Below, piece by piece: positions 45,946-57,676 of a stretch of 64,000 nt of DNA. Below the pieces are notes generated by a model. It had not been told where the DNA came from. It did no database searches and worked only from the letters and a program-made list of their open reading frames with translations. The stretch's first letter is position 1. Each line of letters opens with the position of its first letter. A program made the position numbers and the translations under genes. Where the stretch lies: assembly GCF_000738775.1 (NCBI RefSeq), contig NZ_JPOC01000038.1:22060-86059 (forward strand), written 5' to 3'. Source of the DNA: Prescottella defluvii (GTDB taxonomy: Bacteria; Actinomycetota; Actinomycetes; Mycobacteriales; Mycobacteriaceae).

Positions 45946-46542
45946 TCAGCTGAGCGTGCCGATGCCGAACGAACCCGCGGCCAGTGAGCCGATGCCGGTC
46001 TTCATCGAGCCGTAGGTGAAGGACCCGGTGTTCACCGAGCCCAGGTTCCCGGACCCGGTGTTGGCCGAGCCGACGTTGCCGGACCCGGTGTTCGCGGACC
46101 CGATGTTGCCCGAGCCGGTGTTGGCCGAGCCGACGTTGTTCGAGCCGGTGTTGGCCCAGCCGATGTTGAACGATCCGGTGTTGTCGGGGCCGATGTTGTT
46201 CCAGTCGATGCTGCTCGCGGCGAGCAGGCCGAGACTGCCCAGTCCGGCCGCGACTGCCGAACCGATCGCCCCGGCCTGGATCTCTGCGGGACCGACGTAG
46301 CCGACACCGGCCGCGTCCGCGCAGGGCAGCGGCAACTCGAGATTCGGGGCCACCGATGCCGTCGCGCCGGCCAGCAGACCCTCCAACCGGATCGGTGAGC
46401 ACGGCGGGGCCCCGGCGACGGGGTCGGCCGCGGCCTGCCCCGCCGCCGTGCCCAAGCCCACTGCTGCGACGGCCGACACCACCACGACGGCCCTCACGGA
46501 CCTGCGGTGACGGCGTGACTTGTTCTGCGGTCCGGCCCCCAT
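45946..46542 (-). CDS. Secreted protein with Asn-x-Gly pentapeptide repeats (PPE-MPTR-like)
   Basis: 198-residue exported protein with a signal-peptide-like N-terminus (VVVVSAVAAVGLGTAAGQAA), a short linker with two Cys, and a C-terminal array of NTGS/NIGS/NVGS pentads (about 112-180; SANTGSGNVGSANTGS), as in the MPTR domain of mycobacterial PPE proteins. No PPE domain is present. ATG 46542 has GGAGGGGG upstream. The repeats give a 30-base DNA repeat at about 46020-46205. Confidence 0.75.
   Translation of the reverse strand: MGAGPQNKSRRHRRSVRAVVVVSAVAAVGLGTAAGQAAADPVAGAPPCSPIRLEGLLAGATASVAPNLELPLPCADAAGVGYVGPAEIQAGAIGSAVAAGLGSLGLLAASSIDWNNIGPDNTGSFNIGWANTGSNNVGSANTGSGNIGSANTGSGNVGSANTGSGNLGSVNTGSFTYGSMKTGIGSLAAGSFGIGTLS
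46020..46205 (-). repeat. Coding minisatellite of NTGSxNxGS units
   Basis: Tandem near-identical units of about 15/30 bases encode the asparagine-glycine pentads of the preceding gene. Part of a coding sequence rather than a separate element. Confidence 0.7.
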
Positions 46543-46657
46543 ACGAGTGCCCCCTCCGGTTCGACGACCGAGCGAACTGTCCCGACACGAATGCTGGTCA
46601 CGGTACCGCGACGACACCGACGGCGTGGCCGGATCGGGGCGTTCGCGCAGGCTGCGG

Positions 46658-48808
<2,151 letters not shown>

Positions 48809-48824
<16 letters not shown>

Positions 48825-49918
48825 TCGTCACGCTCGACGCCGGCGGCAACGTGCCGCTCACGTTCGGGATCGGGCGAGAACTCCTACGCCGCGGGAACCG
48901 TGTGCGCGTCCTCGCTCACGAGGCCCTGCGCACGGCCGTCGACGCCGCCGGGCTGGAGTTCCGTGCCTACCGGCACTCGCCCCCGTGGGATCCGCACGAC
49001 ATCCACGGCACCTGGAAGCTCGTCACCAGGATGGTCGCGGTGATGACGCGGCCCGGCATCGGGCAGGACCTGCTCGACGAGGTACGGGCGGATCCGGCCG
49101 ACCTCGTGGTGATCGACTGCATGTTGTTCGATGCGCTCGACACGGCGGCGCGGGAGAGCCTTCGCCACGTCGCCCTGTTTCCCACGTTCTTCGGTTGCCT
49201 GGACGGGATGATCCAACGCACTCCGTTCGGTCTCGTCGCCCGACTCGAGGGGCTGGGGCCGCGTCGCCTCTGGCGGCAGGCCGACCTGGCCCTGGTGTGC
49301 TCCGATCGCGAGCTCGACCCGGCGGGCAGGCGCTCCCACGACGGAAACCTGGCATGGAGCGGCGCCGTGCACGACGCGAAGGAGCCTGCGGTGGGCCGCA
49401 ATCCGCCGCTGGTTCTGGCCAGCCTCAGCACCGTCGGCTTCCCGGGCCAGCGCCGGGTCCTGCAGAACCTCCTCGACGCCGCCGAAGGCCTGGACATCGA
49501 ACTGGTGGTGACGACCGGCCCCTCCGTCGATCCGACGGAACTCAAACCACCCGCGAATGCCGCTGTTCACCAGCACCTTCCGCACAATCAGGTGATGCCG
49601 GCATGCTCCGCCGTGGTGGGGCACGGCGGGCACGGAACCACCTTCCGCGCCCTCGCACACGGTCTGCCGATGCTGATCCTGCCGATGTCCCGGCTGTCCG
49701 ACCAACCGACGATCGGCAGGACGGTGGCCGCATCCGGCGCCGGCAAGGTACTCCGGAAGACGGCGCACCCCCATCGGATTCGCAAGGCCCTCGACGAACT
49801 CCTCCGGACGGACAGCTACCGGGCCGGGGCCGCCGCGCTCGGCGACCGGATCCGGGCCACCGACGGAGCCGCTACCGCGGCGGATCGGCTTCTGACGCTG
49901 ATCGATCGCGGATTCTGA
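48809..49918 (+). CDS. UGT-type (GT1/MGT) glycosyltransferase
   Basis: 369-residue GT-B enzyme of the UGT/MGT family. N-terminal ILIVTLDAGGNVPLTFGIGR opening and C-terminal donor-binding region PACSAVVGHGGHGTTFRALA then HGLPMLILPMSRLSDQP, as in macrolide and ergothioneine-type glycosyltransferases. The HGG(H)GT motif binds the UDP/NDP diphosphate. ATG 48809 is within the LuxR stop region. Likely glycosylates a small molecule made by the neighbouring genes. Confidence 0.82.
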
Positions 49919-49960
49919 TCTGCGCCGTTCTCGGCCGTCAGGTTAGGCGCGCTGGCTATC

Positions 49961-51355
49961 GTGGACCGAGTGACTGTGATGACGGAGTTCAGGACCGAAC
50001 GGCGTTCCCTGAGCGGGTGGGGTAGGCGTGCAGCAACACCGGCAGACGTACTCGCGACGCCCGATCTCGATGCCATCGCCCGAGCCGTACGCACTGCAGG
50101 GCCCCGCGGAGTCATCGCCCGTGGACTCGGCCGCAGCTACGGCGACCCCGCGCAGAACGCCGGCGGGCTCGTCGTGGACATGACCGCGCTCGATCGAATT
50201 CACCACATCGACCCGGACTCGGGCATCGTCGACCTCGACGCCGGCGTCAGCCTCGACACCCTGATGCGTGCCGTCCTCCCCCACGGACTCTGGGTCCCCG
50301 TGCTGCCCGGCACCAGGCAGGTCACGATCGGAGGTGCCATCGGCGCCGACATCCACGGCAAGAACCATCACTCGCACGGCAGTTTCGGCAACCACGTCGA
50401 AGCACTCGACCTGCTCACCGCCGACGGGTCCATTCGTACGCTGACTCCGTCCGGCGAGGACAGCGACCTGTTCTGGGCCACGGTCGGCGGAATGGGACTG
50501 ACCGGGATCGTCGTGCGGGCCCGAGTGCGCATGAAGCACACCGAAACCGCGTACTTCATCGCTGATCACGATCGCACCGCGAACCTCGACGAGACGATGG
50601 AACTGCTGACCGGTGGCTCCGACGAGGGCTACGACTACTCGATGTCGGTGCCCGACACGATTTCCACCGGACCGAAGCTGGGGAGGGCCGGATTCACCCG
50701 CGGCTCGCTCGCCACGCTCGACCAGTTGCCGCCGAAGCTTCGCCGGGACCCGTTGCGGTTCAATGCCCCACAGCTGTTCACCGTTCCGGACGTCTTTCCC
50801 CGCGGGATGGTCAACCGGGTCACGACGCGGATCGCGGCCGAGGCCGCGTATCGGATGTATCCGAAGCACGGCCGGGGCACCGTCCAGAATCTGACGCAGT
50901 TCTACCACCCGCTCGACCTGCTGGGTGAATGGAACCGGGCCTACGGATCCGGTGGGTTCCTGCAGTACCAGTTCTCGGTTCCGTTCGGCGCCGAACAGCA
51001 ACTCGCCGAGATCATCCGCACGATCGCCGAATCCGGGCACCGGTCGTTCCTCAACGTGTTCAAGCGCATGGGCGACGGCAATCCGGCGCCCCTGTCGTGG
51101 CCCGAGCCGGGATACATGCTCAGCCTCGACTTCCCGATCCGCGACGGTCTCGGCCGGTTCTGCGACGAACTCGACGAACGTGTCCTCGATCTCGGCGGCA
51201 GGCTCTACTTCGCCAAGGACTCACGGAGCACCCCCGAACGGGTCGCCCGGATGTACCCGCGACTCGACGAATGGCGGGCGACCCGGGACCGCATCGACCC
51301 CGGCGGGGTTTTCGTCTCCGACCTCGCTCGTCGACTTCGTCTGGTGTCCAGCTAG
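49961..51355 (+). CDS. DprE1-like FAD-dependent oxidase
   Basis: 464-residue VAO-type flavoprotein very close in pattern to DprE1, which oxidises decaprenyl-phosphoryl ribose. [63 protein letters not shown] and YFAKDSRS match. The residue aligned with DprE1 Cys387 is Ser388 ([13 protein letters not shown]). No dprE2 partner is adjacent, so this is probably a paralogue. Starts at GTG 49961 or ATG 49979. Ends convergent with the KAS III-like gene. Confidence 0.85.
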   Translation: MDRVTVMTEFRTERRSLSGWGRRAATPADVLATPDLDAIARAVRTAGPRGVIARGLGRSYGDPAQNAGGLVVDMTALDRIHHIDPDSGIVDLDAGVSLDTLMRAVLPHGLWVPVLPGTRQVTIGGAIGADIHGKNHHSHGSFGNHVEALDLLTADGSIRTLTPSGEDSDLFWATVGGMGLTGIVVRARVRMKHTETAYFIADHDRTANLDETMELLTGGSDEGYDYSMSVPDTISTGPKLGRAGFTRGSLATLDQLPPKLRRDPLRFNAPQLFTVPDVFPRGMVNRVTTRIAAEAAYRMYPKHGRGTVQNLTQFYHPLDLLGEWNRAYGSGGFLQYQFSVPFGAEQQLAEIIRTIAESGHRSFLNVFKRMGDGNPAPLSWPEPGYMLSLDFPIRDGLGRFCDELDERVLDLGGRLYFAKDSRSTPERVARMYPRLDEWRATRDRIDPGGVFVSDLARRLRLVSS

Positions 51356-52395
51356 TTTCGGCCCGGAGCGGGCGCCGTACCGGAAGGCTGCGCACCCCAC
51401 CGGAGCGCTGCCGCGGCGGCGAAGTCACCGGCGTGCGCGAATCCGGCGAGCAGCACCAACGACCCGTTCGGGATCCGGCCGGCCCGATTCTCGATGTCGA
51501 GAGTGATCGGGATGGCGGCACCGAACAGGTTTCCGCAGTCGTCGAAGGTGTCCGGATGCTGCTCGGGTGTGAGTTCGAGTGCGTCGCGCCAGTTCCGCAG
51601 GAACAACCGGTTGGGCTGGTTGGTGACGAACGTGTCGATATCGGTGGAAGTCACACCGATGCGATCGCACACCGCGAGTGCCACTTCGGGGACGAGCCGG
51701 TTTCCACGGGCAAACACGGCGGCAATCTTGGAGTCGGTGAAGGAGATTCGCAGTTGCCCGGTGCCGGGCGCCCAGTACTTGCGGGGTGGGTCGATGACGG
51801 CGGTCATGTCCCCGGCGAACTCGGGGTGGTGGCGGGTCTCGATACCGAGGACGGGGGCGCGGTCCGAGACACCCACCAGGGCGACTCCGCAGCCGTCACC
51901 GGGAACCGCGGCCTGCGCCAGCGGACGGACGTCGGGCTGGGTGAAGATCTGGCCGGCACTGTTCTGCGTCGCGACGATCAACGCCGTGCGTGCAGTGCTG
52001 GTGGACAGGATCGTCCGGGCGAGTTCGAGCATGTGGATGAAGGCGGCGCAGCCGCCGTTGTGGACGTCGAGGATCCACCCCGGTGTCATGTCCAGTCGGC
52101 GCGCCAATTCCGCCCCGCATCCGAGCGCGGGCAGGTCCGGCAGCTGGGTGTGGGTGATCAGGACGTCGACGCCGGCGATGGTCTCGGCGCCGTGGCGGTC
52201 GATCAGGGGCGCGATGGCGCGTTCGGCCATGTCGACGGCGGATTCGTCGGCGGCCACGTGGTGGCGGTGGGTGGGTGCGCGGAACATGATGTTCTGCGCC
52301 ATCCGGTCCGAGTGGGCGTACCGGGTGAAGTAGTCCGTGCCCACCGGATCACCGGGCAGGTAGCCGGCGACGTCGAGCAGGCTCACCGTGTCCAT
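51352..52395 (-). CDS. 3-oxoacyl-ACP synthase III (KAS III)-like protein
   Basis: 347-residue thiolase-fold protein of the KAS III family. Active Cys116 in HNGGCAAF and the Asn289 of [11 protein letters not shown] are present. The catalytic His (His-Gln-Ala-Asn motif in FabH) is replaced: the site reads TNQPN, Asn259 in place of His. The function may be acyl transfer rather than decarboxylative condensation. ATG 52395. Operon with the SRPBCC and ThDP genes; the SRPBCC stop is 8 bases upstream. Confidence 0.82.
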   Translation of the reverse strand: MDTVSLLDVAGYLPGDPVGTDYFTRYAHSDRMAQNIMFRAPTHRHHVAADESAVDMAERAIAPLIDRHGAETIAGVDVLITHTQLPDLPALGCGAELARRLDMTPGWILDVHNGGCAAFIHMLELARTILSTSTARTALIVATQNSAGQIFTQPDVRPLAQAAVPGDGCGVALVGVSDRAPVLGIETRHHPEFAGDMTAVIDPPRKYWAPGTGQLRISFTDSKIAAVFARGNRLVPEVALAVCDRIGVTSTDIDTFVTNQPNRLFLRNWRDALELTPEQHPDTFDDCGNLFGAAIPITLDIENRAGRIPNGSLVLLAGFAHAGDFAAAAALRWGAQPSGTAPAPGRN

Positions 52396-52402
52396 CGGAC
52401 GC

Positions 52403-53059
52403 TCACCCCATCCAATCGGGTGTGATCGGCAGACCCTGCCGGGCCCGGTACTCGCACAGCGCGGTGAGGTTGTCCAGCTCGAGTCGGTGACCGGCGGCGA
52501 ACATGTCCCAGAGGTCGCCGACCCATGTTCCGCGGTCCGGTGGAGCGGTCTCCGGATACGGGTTGCTGTCGTAGAACGGGTGATGGCAGTTGGTCCACAG
52601 CACCACCGATCCAGGCTTGTCGAACACCGTTCCTGCATCGACCACCCGGAGCAGGTAGATCATCCACAGATGCCGGCCCTGATCCCAGGCGCAGTGGTAG
52701 TCGACGGTCATCGCGTCCGGATTCGTCACGGTGCGGGCGTAGATGGTCGTGTTGCTGCCGAGGCGGTCGTGGGCCGACCACAGGCCGGGTTGTTCGGTGG
52801 GCGCGAAACCCCGGAGGCTGTAGGTCCATTCCTCGAGACTGCGGGTGTTCGACAGGTACCGGTACACGTCGCGGGGCGGGGCGGCGACGTACCCGTTGAC
52901 CGTGCAGTACTCGCCGAAAACCTGGTGGTGGGGGTACACCGACCTGAGCATGTCCAGAATCATCGGCGTCGTCGCCTCCCGGTCGGAGGTCTCGATCCTC
53001 AGCACGCCGGGGACCACACCGCCCGGAATGTCACTGAGGGCGGGCAGCGGGGTGGTCAT
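52403..53059 (-). CDS. SRPBCC/START-fold protein (polyketide cyclase-like)
   Basis: 218-residue SRPBCC-fold protein: the YVAAPPRDVYRYLSNTRSLE opening strand-helix is typical of polyketide cyclase/aromatase and bet-v-1-like ligand-binding proteins, followed by LGSNTTIYARTVTNPDAMTV. ATG 53059 has GGAGG upstream; its start overlaps the end of the ThDP gene by 29 bases, so the two are co-translated. Probably binds or cyclises the pathway intermediate. Confidence 0.75.
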   Translation of the reverse strand: MTTPLPALSDIPGGVVPGVLRIETSDREATTPMILDMLRSVYPHHQVFGEYCTVNGYVAAPPRDVYRYLSNTRSLEEWTYSLRGFAPTEQPGLWSAHDRLGSNTTIYARTVTNPDAMTVDYHCAWDQGRHLWMIYLLRVVDAGTVFDKPGSVVLWTNCHHPFYDSNPYPETAPPDRGTWVGDLWDMFAAGHRLELDNLTALCEYRARQGLPITPDWMG

Positions 53060-54755
53060 GGTGCGCCTCCTCTGCGGGGTGCGGGGCACGTTCCAGGAAG
53101 GGCCGGAACGGGGGGATTTCGTCGGGATCACAGTCGACGGCGATGAAGGACGGGCCGCTGGTCGAGGCCGCCGCCTCGAGGGCGTCGAAGAGTTGGTCAC
53201 AGGTCCGGGCCGGGTACGACGGCATCGACGGGAACATCGCGGCGACGCCCTCCGCGATCCGGGACGCCCGGAACCTGTTGAAGCTGTAGCGGTCTCCGTA
53301 GAACAGCTGCTCGCGGGTGACGCACATGGCGTGGGCCTTGTTGTCGAACACCACGAACGTGATCGGGAGGTGGTGCTCGATCGCGGTGTGGATCTCCAGG
53401 CCGTGCATGAAGAAGGCCCCGTCGCCCGCGATGACGAAGGTCCGTCGCCGCCTTGCGAATCCGGAACCGATCGCGGCGCCGAAACTGTAGCCCATACCGC
53501 CCATGCCGAGCGCGACGACGAACCGGCCGCCCCGCGGGACCGGCAGGTGGTGCACGACCGCGGCGCCGGTGTTGCCGGCGTCGGCGAAGATGTCGGACCC
53601 GGCGGGCGTCATCGCCGCGATCGTCTCGACGACCTCCCGGTAGCGCATCCCGGAACCGGCGGACACCGGGACCTCGAGCGGGGTCAGCCTGCCGGGAGTG
53701 ACCGCGTCGGGTGTGGCCCCCTCCGAAAAGGCATCGGCGAGTTCGGCCAACGCCCCACGCAGATCACGGCTGGCCGCGTGCACGGCGGGCAGGTACGGCG
53801 GTTCGGCGCCGACGCTGGCAACCGGGACGCCCGCCACGGCGGCGTCCAGGCCGGCGCGTGCGGTGGCGGGTAGCCGGGTGCCGACCAGCAGGCACAGCGC
53901 GCTGTGCCGCACCGCCTCGATCAGTTCGACGTGCCCCATGGTCCCGGCGACGCCGCAGAAGCCGTGCTGGTCGGCCGTGTAGACGTCCTTCGCGTCCGGG
54001 GCGACCCCGACCGCCGCATCCATCGCAGCGGCGAGGGCCTGCAGCTGCGGCCGGGCATCGTCGCGCGCCACCTGGTCGCCGGCAACGAGCACGATCTTCC
54101 CGGTCCGACGGGCCGTCGCGAGCAGATCGCGGATCCGAGCGAGACCGGCCGGATCGTGACCGGATCGGCGAGGCGGCGGCCTGAAGGCGCCGGCTCCGTT
54201 GACGGTGGACTGCTGGATGTCCTTCGGTAGCAGCAGAACTCCGGGTCCACCCGACAACGCCGCGGCGACCGCACGCTCCAGGTGGCCGACGAGGTCGTCG
54301 GGTCGCTCCACCCGGGCGCAGTAGCGAGAGACCTCGGTGAACAGCCGGACCGCGTCGATCGTTCCGGCCCGGCCGCTCGAGTCCTGGAAGGCACCGGTGC
54401 CCTCGAGCGTGGTGGCGGGTTGCCCGATCAGGGCCAGCACCGGCACCCGTGACGTGTAGGACTCGGCGAGTCCGGCCACCAGGTTCATTGCGCCGCCACC
54501 GGATGTCGCGGCCACCACGCCGAGGCCGCTGGTCGTGCGGGCGTAGCCGTCGGCCATGGTCGCTGCGGCGAACTCGTGCTTGGCCACGACCCCCTGCACG
54601 CGGCGGTCGGTGGCGAACAGTGCGTCGTAGAGGTCTTCGATGTTGGCGCCGTCCACACCGAAGACGTGGCGCACCCCCAGGTCGGCGATCGCGTCGACCA
54701 CGGCATCGACGACGCGGCGGCCGTGCAGTCCCGGATGTCGGGTTCCGGTGTCCAT
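53031..54755 (-). CDS. ThDP-dependent enzyme (acetolactate synthase-like)
   Basis: 574-residue ThDP enzyme. Pyr domain holds the catalytic Glu61 (VVAKHEFAAATMADGYAR), the middle domain is present, and the PP domain has the ThDP/Mg2+ motif GDGAFFMHGLEI with the Asn of VVFDNKAHAM. Wording resembles the acetolactate synthase/benzoylformate decarboxylase group without assigning a reaction; acyloin formation or 2-oxoacid decarboxylation are both possible. Start ATG 54755. First gene of the leftward operon. Confidence 0.82.
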   Translation of the reverse strand: MDTGTRHPGLHGRRVVDAVVDAIADLGVRHVFGVDGANIEDLYDALFATDRRVQGVVAKHEFAAATMADGYARTTSGLGVVAATSGGGAMNLVAGLAESYTSRVPVLALIGQPATTLEGTGAFQDSSGRAGTIDAVRLFTEVSRYCARVERPDDLVGHLERAVAAALSGGPGVLLLPKDIQQSTVNGAGAFRPPPRRSGHDPAGLARIRDLLATARRTGKIVLVAGDQVARDDARPQLQALAAAMDAAVGVAPDAKDVYTADQHGFCGVAGTMGHVELIEAVRHSALCLLVGTRLPATARAGLDAAVAGVPVASVGAEPPYLPAVHAASRDLRGALAELADAFSEGATPDAVTPGRLTPLEVPVSAGSGMRYREVVETIAAMTPAGSDIFADAGNTGAAVVHHLPVPRGGRFVVALGMGGMGYSFGAAIGSGFARRRRTFVIAGDGAFFMHGLEIHTAIEHHLPITFVVFDNKAHAMCVTREQLFYGDRYSFNRFRASRIAEGVAAMFPSMPSYPARTCDQLFDALEAAASTSGPSFIAVDCDPDEIPPFRPFLERAPHPAEEAHHDHPAARPQ

Positions 54756-54839
54756 GGCGGTCCTCCAAACTCCGGAACATCCCGCGCCGGAATTACTTGT
54801 GACTACCGCCAGTGTGGGCCGGGGATCGGGTCGAGAACC

Positions 54840-54857
54840 ATCCCCCACCCGGGGGAT
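54840..54857. promoter_or_regulatory. Perfect palindrome upstream of ThDP operon (cluster motif, copy 2)
   Basis: ATCCCCCACCCGGGGGAT: 7-base arms around ACCC, centred about 93 bases upstream of the ThDP start. Similar to the motif at 47711-47730. Position fits an activator site. Confidence 0.55.
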
Positions 54858-54888
54858 ATCCGGACCGCGATGCCGTCGTCGAGGGCGC

Positions 54889-55764
54889 TCAGGAACGGCG
54901 TTCCGCCGGGAGCACCCGCCGGGCCAGCCGGACGATGAACGACTTCGGCGGCTGCCAGACGTCCCGGTCCTCGAATGACCATGCGTAGGTGAGGGCTCCG
55001 TCCCGGATACAGTCCAGCAGGCCCGGCGCTGCGAGCTCGTGAGCTGACCACGCGTAGAGCTGCTGCAGCCTCGGGACAATAACCCCGTAGTCCAGGAGCC
55101 GGCCGAATCCGAGTTCGTCACCGAGATAGAACCGCGCACCCTTGTCGAGGGGGTACTCGTCCGGCAGGAGACGAGACAGCTGCATGAAGATCCCGGTCAT
55201 GCCCAGTCTCGGGTCACCGAGGAACGGGGCGAGCGGACGTAACCAGGCAAGTGAGATCCGCGGGGCCGCGACGAGGGCGTGGGCATACAGCACCCGGCAG
55301 AGCACGACATTCATGAAGAAGCGCTCAGCCTCGTTCTCCGCCTCCGCCAGGGCGCGGTGCTCGAGATAGGCGGCGACCACGCTCCCGTTGTGCGCCCGAT
55401 ACCAGGCTCGAGCGGTCGGGTAGTCGGCGAAGGACATCCAGAAATCGACCGTTCGTGAGGAGGTGGGCCCGGTGAGGTCCCCGCTCAGGGCCACCGCCTC
55501 ACACCCATCACGAAGGATGCGCTCGTTCACTGCACGCCACCATGGACTACCCGGATGATCGCTGGGCAGTGGTTGCAGCAAACCTCGCCGGAGCTGCCAT
55601 TCCATGAACGACATAGCCGCCCGACGGAACGGCAGATGCCGCGGAGCCTTGCCGTACGGGCCGTAGTAGCAGCGCTGCATCAGCGCGATCCGGCCTGCCG
55701 GATCGTCGCGGACCGAGGCGATCTGCTGCTCAGCCCAGGCAGCGGCCGCGCTCCCAGCGCTCAC
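54889..55764 (-). CDS. Conserved hypothetical protein
   Basis: 291-residue soluble protein rich in Trp, Arg and helix-forming residues (GSPWWRAVNERILRDGCEAV, RTVDFWMSFADYPTARAWYR, ERFFMNVVLCRVLYAHALVA). I know of no function for it, although its wording is like a family common in nocardioform genomes. The start is unsure: GTG 55764 fits family-like length but has no clear Shine-Dalgarno, and an upstream start at 55878 is possible. Separated by 133 bases from the ThDP gene, so probably a separate unit. Confidence 0.6.
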   Translation of the reverse strand: MSAGSAAAAWAEQQIASVRDDPAGRIALMQRCYYGPYGKAPRHLPFRRAAMSFMEWQLRRGLLQPLPSDHPGSPWWRAVNERILRDGCEAVALSGDLTGPTSSRTVDFWMSFADYPTARAWYRAHNGSVVAAYLEHRALAEAENEAERFFMNVVLCRVLYAHALVAAPRISLAWLRPLAPFLGDPRLGMTGIFMQLSRLLPDEYPLDKGARFYLGDELGFGRLLDYGVIVPRLQQLYAWSAHELAAPGLLDCIRDGALTYAWSFEDRDVWQPPKSFIVRLARRVLPAERRS

Positions 55765-55912
55765 GAAAACATGATCGCACGCGGCACCGCGACCGATTCC
55801 CGTGGCGACAACTGCAACCGGCGTACGATCCGGCCCGAACCACTCGCCATTTGCCCCTTCGGGCACCAAAGTCGGCAATCACGGACCGCATCCGGCATGA
55901 GAAACTGAAGAA

Positions 55913-56884
55913 GTGAACAGCTCGCCTGTTCGGAGCGGGATGACCCGCTCTGCGAAGTCCATCGGAGCGACGCGCCGAAGCCGCCCGCGGAGACGACGCG
56001 GTCGTGCGGCAGCGGTCGTGGTGTGTGCGATCGCCATCACGGTCGGCGGATGCTCCAAGGCTCCGGAGGCCGAGGCGAGTGCGGTTCTCCTGGAGGCGGC
56101 CACGTCGAGCGGCGTCTCTCCGTGGACCGCATCGGTGGCCACCACAAGCGGTGCCACTGAACGCGCTGATCAAGTGCCACAGGACAGGACAACCGTTTCC
56201 GGCGAAGAGGCAGGGCTGTACGGCGGGTCGCTCGATGTTTCGGTCTGCGATCGGGAGAAGCTGTCGAACTTCCTGGAGGCGAATCCTGCTCAGGACCGCG
56301 CCTTCAAGTCCGTGGTTCAGGCCGACGACGTCCGGTCCTACGTAAATTCACTATCGCCGGTCGTCCTGACCCGTGACACCCGCGTAACCAACAACGGCTT
56401 CGAAAACAATGCAGCAGCACCCTTTCAATCCGTTCTGCAAACAGGTACGGCGGTGCTGATCGACAACCGCGGCGTTCCGCGGGTGCGATGCGCGTGCGGC
56501 AATCCGCTCGCCGAGCCGACAGCTGCCAAGCCCGAGTACACGGGTCCGCGGTGGAAGAACTTCGATGAGGGCCAGGTCGTCACGGTCGCTCCTGCAGCGG
56601 AGCCCATGTCTTCGACACAACTCAGCCCACTCAACGCCTCCGGCCCATCGACCACCATCGTGATCGGAGAATCCACACCTCTCGAAGTGGTACCCCCGGA
56701 CGGCTCACCCTCGCCCGAGGGCGGGGTCACGAGCGGCGGCGGGGTCACTGGCGAGGGCGGCGATCCGGAGAACCAGAAACCCCAGGGAAGAACAGGGAAC
56801 CCGATCCAACCTGGCGAACCCACTACTGCCGACAAAGTTCCCGGTGTGACAGCGCCGGATACGGCGACTCCACCGACGGAGTAA
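55913..56884 (+). CDS. DUF6777-like lipoprotein
   Basis: 323-residue exported lipoprotein: Arg-rich N-terminus, hydrophobic AAAVVVCAIAITVGGC with lipobox Cys47, then the globular region typical of DUF6777-type proteins (YGGSLDVSVCDREKLSNFLE, NSLSPVVLTRDTRVTNNGFE, GVPRVRCACGNPL) and a long Gly/Pro tail (about 240-323). GTG 55913. Function unknown; probably a cell-surface protein. Confidence 0.7.
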   Translation: MNSSPVRSGMTRSAKSIGATRRSRPRRRRGRAAAVVVCAIAITVGGCSKAPEAEASAVLLEAATSSGVSPWTASVATTSGATERADQVPQDRTTVSGEEAGLYGGSLDVSVCDREKLSNFLEANPAQDRAFKSVVQADDVRSYVNSLSPVVLTRDTRVTNNGFENNAAAPFQSVLQTGTAVLIDNRGVPRVRCACGNPLAEPTAAKPEYTGPRWKNFDEGQVVTVAPAAEPMSSTQLSPLNASGPSTTIVIGESTPLEVVPPDGSPSPEGGVTSGGGVTGEGGDPENQKPQGRTGNPIQPGEPTTADKVPGVTAPDTATPPTE

Positions 56885-56930
56885 CCGCAGGGAAGCGCCC
56901 GGACGCGGTCTGACTGCAGCGGAGGACACC

Positions 56931-57005
56931 ATGTCCGATCATCGATCACGGATCCGCCACCCCCTGCTCGCCATCTTGGTGCTCGCAGGCTCGCGACCGG
57001 ATTAG
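56931..57005 (+). pseudogene. Truncated gene start (24 codons) with intact ribosome-binding site
   Basis: GGAGGACACC precedes ATG 56931 and the frame reads MSDHRSRIRHPLLAILVLAG then SRPD-stop, a membrane or signal segment that breaks off. The stop lies where homology to the MalT-like remnant begins, so this looks like the 5' stub of a gene downstream of the lipoprotein gene, cut by deletion or insertion. Confidence 0.5.
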
Positions 57006-57655
57006 GCTCCCGGTCCGCCGACTCGGCCAGCAACTTCCGCGCGCCGATCAGATCGCCCACCGACAGTGCGGCCAGACCTTCGATCAAGCGGGCGTGCGCG
57101 TCCTCGGGCCGGGAACCGCTCTGAGCGTCCGACGGGGTCGTCCGCAGCGCCGACCGCACCGGCGCACTCCAGTGCTCCGATCCGCCCGTCCGCACGCCCC
57201 CACCGTCCGGCTGCCACAACTCGACAAGAGCCCGTTCGCGGCGACAAACGGTCTGGTACTCGGAATCGTCGCAGAGATCTTGGGCCCGCCGATATGCGCT
57301 GCCTGCCTCGGCGAGGGCACCCGTCCTACCGAGGCGTGCACCAGCCGGCCGACCGCTACCCAGTTGCCGGCCTTCGCTTGAGCGATCGCCGCATCCCGAT
57401 GGTGCTGCGCGGCCTCGATCAGCCCGGCACTCCGCGCATACCAGACCCGGGCCTGCGCGATCCCGTATTCCTCGACGAGTTCGGACTCGGGGTGGGTGCA
57501 GAGCATCTCGTGGTAGCGGTAGGTCGACCCGTCGTCGTCACAGGTGGTGAAGGGCAGCTCGCAGAGTGGGTCCACCAGGCGGCGGCGGATCAGCCCGTAC
57601 CCTCGCCAGACACAGCACCCCTGGATCGTCGTGCTGTTCGTAGTAGAGCCTTCAT
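57000..57655 (-). pseudogene. Broken MalT/LuxR-type ATP-dependent regulator remnant
   Basis: Minus-strand sense in two frames reads LIRRRLVDPLCELPF, then TYRYHEMLCTHPESELVEEY, WYARSAGLIEAAQHHRDAAI and AQAKAGNWVAVGRLVH, and after a frameshift RALVELWQPDGGG through ARLIEGLAALSVGDLIGARK, ending near 57000. This is the helical-repeat part of large MalT-type LuxR regulators. The N-terminal ATPase and the C-terminal HTH are missing. Confidence 0.65.
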
Positions 57656-57676
57656 GATCGTAACGCCGCGAGCGTC

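Noticed and set aside
46020..46205. CRISPR-like regular repeats
   Set aside because: The repeats are contiguous, lack unique spacers and encode NTGS pentads in frame with a secreted protein.
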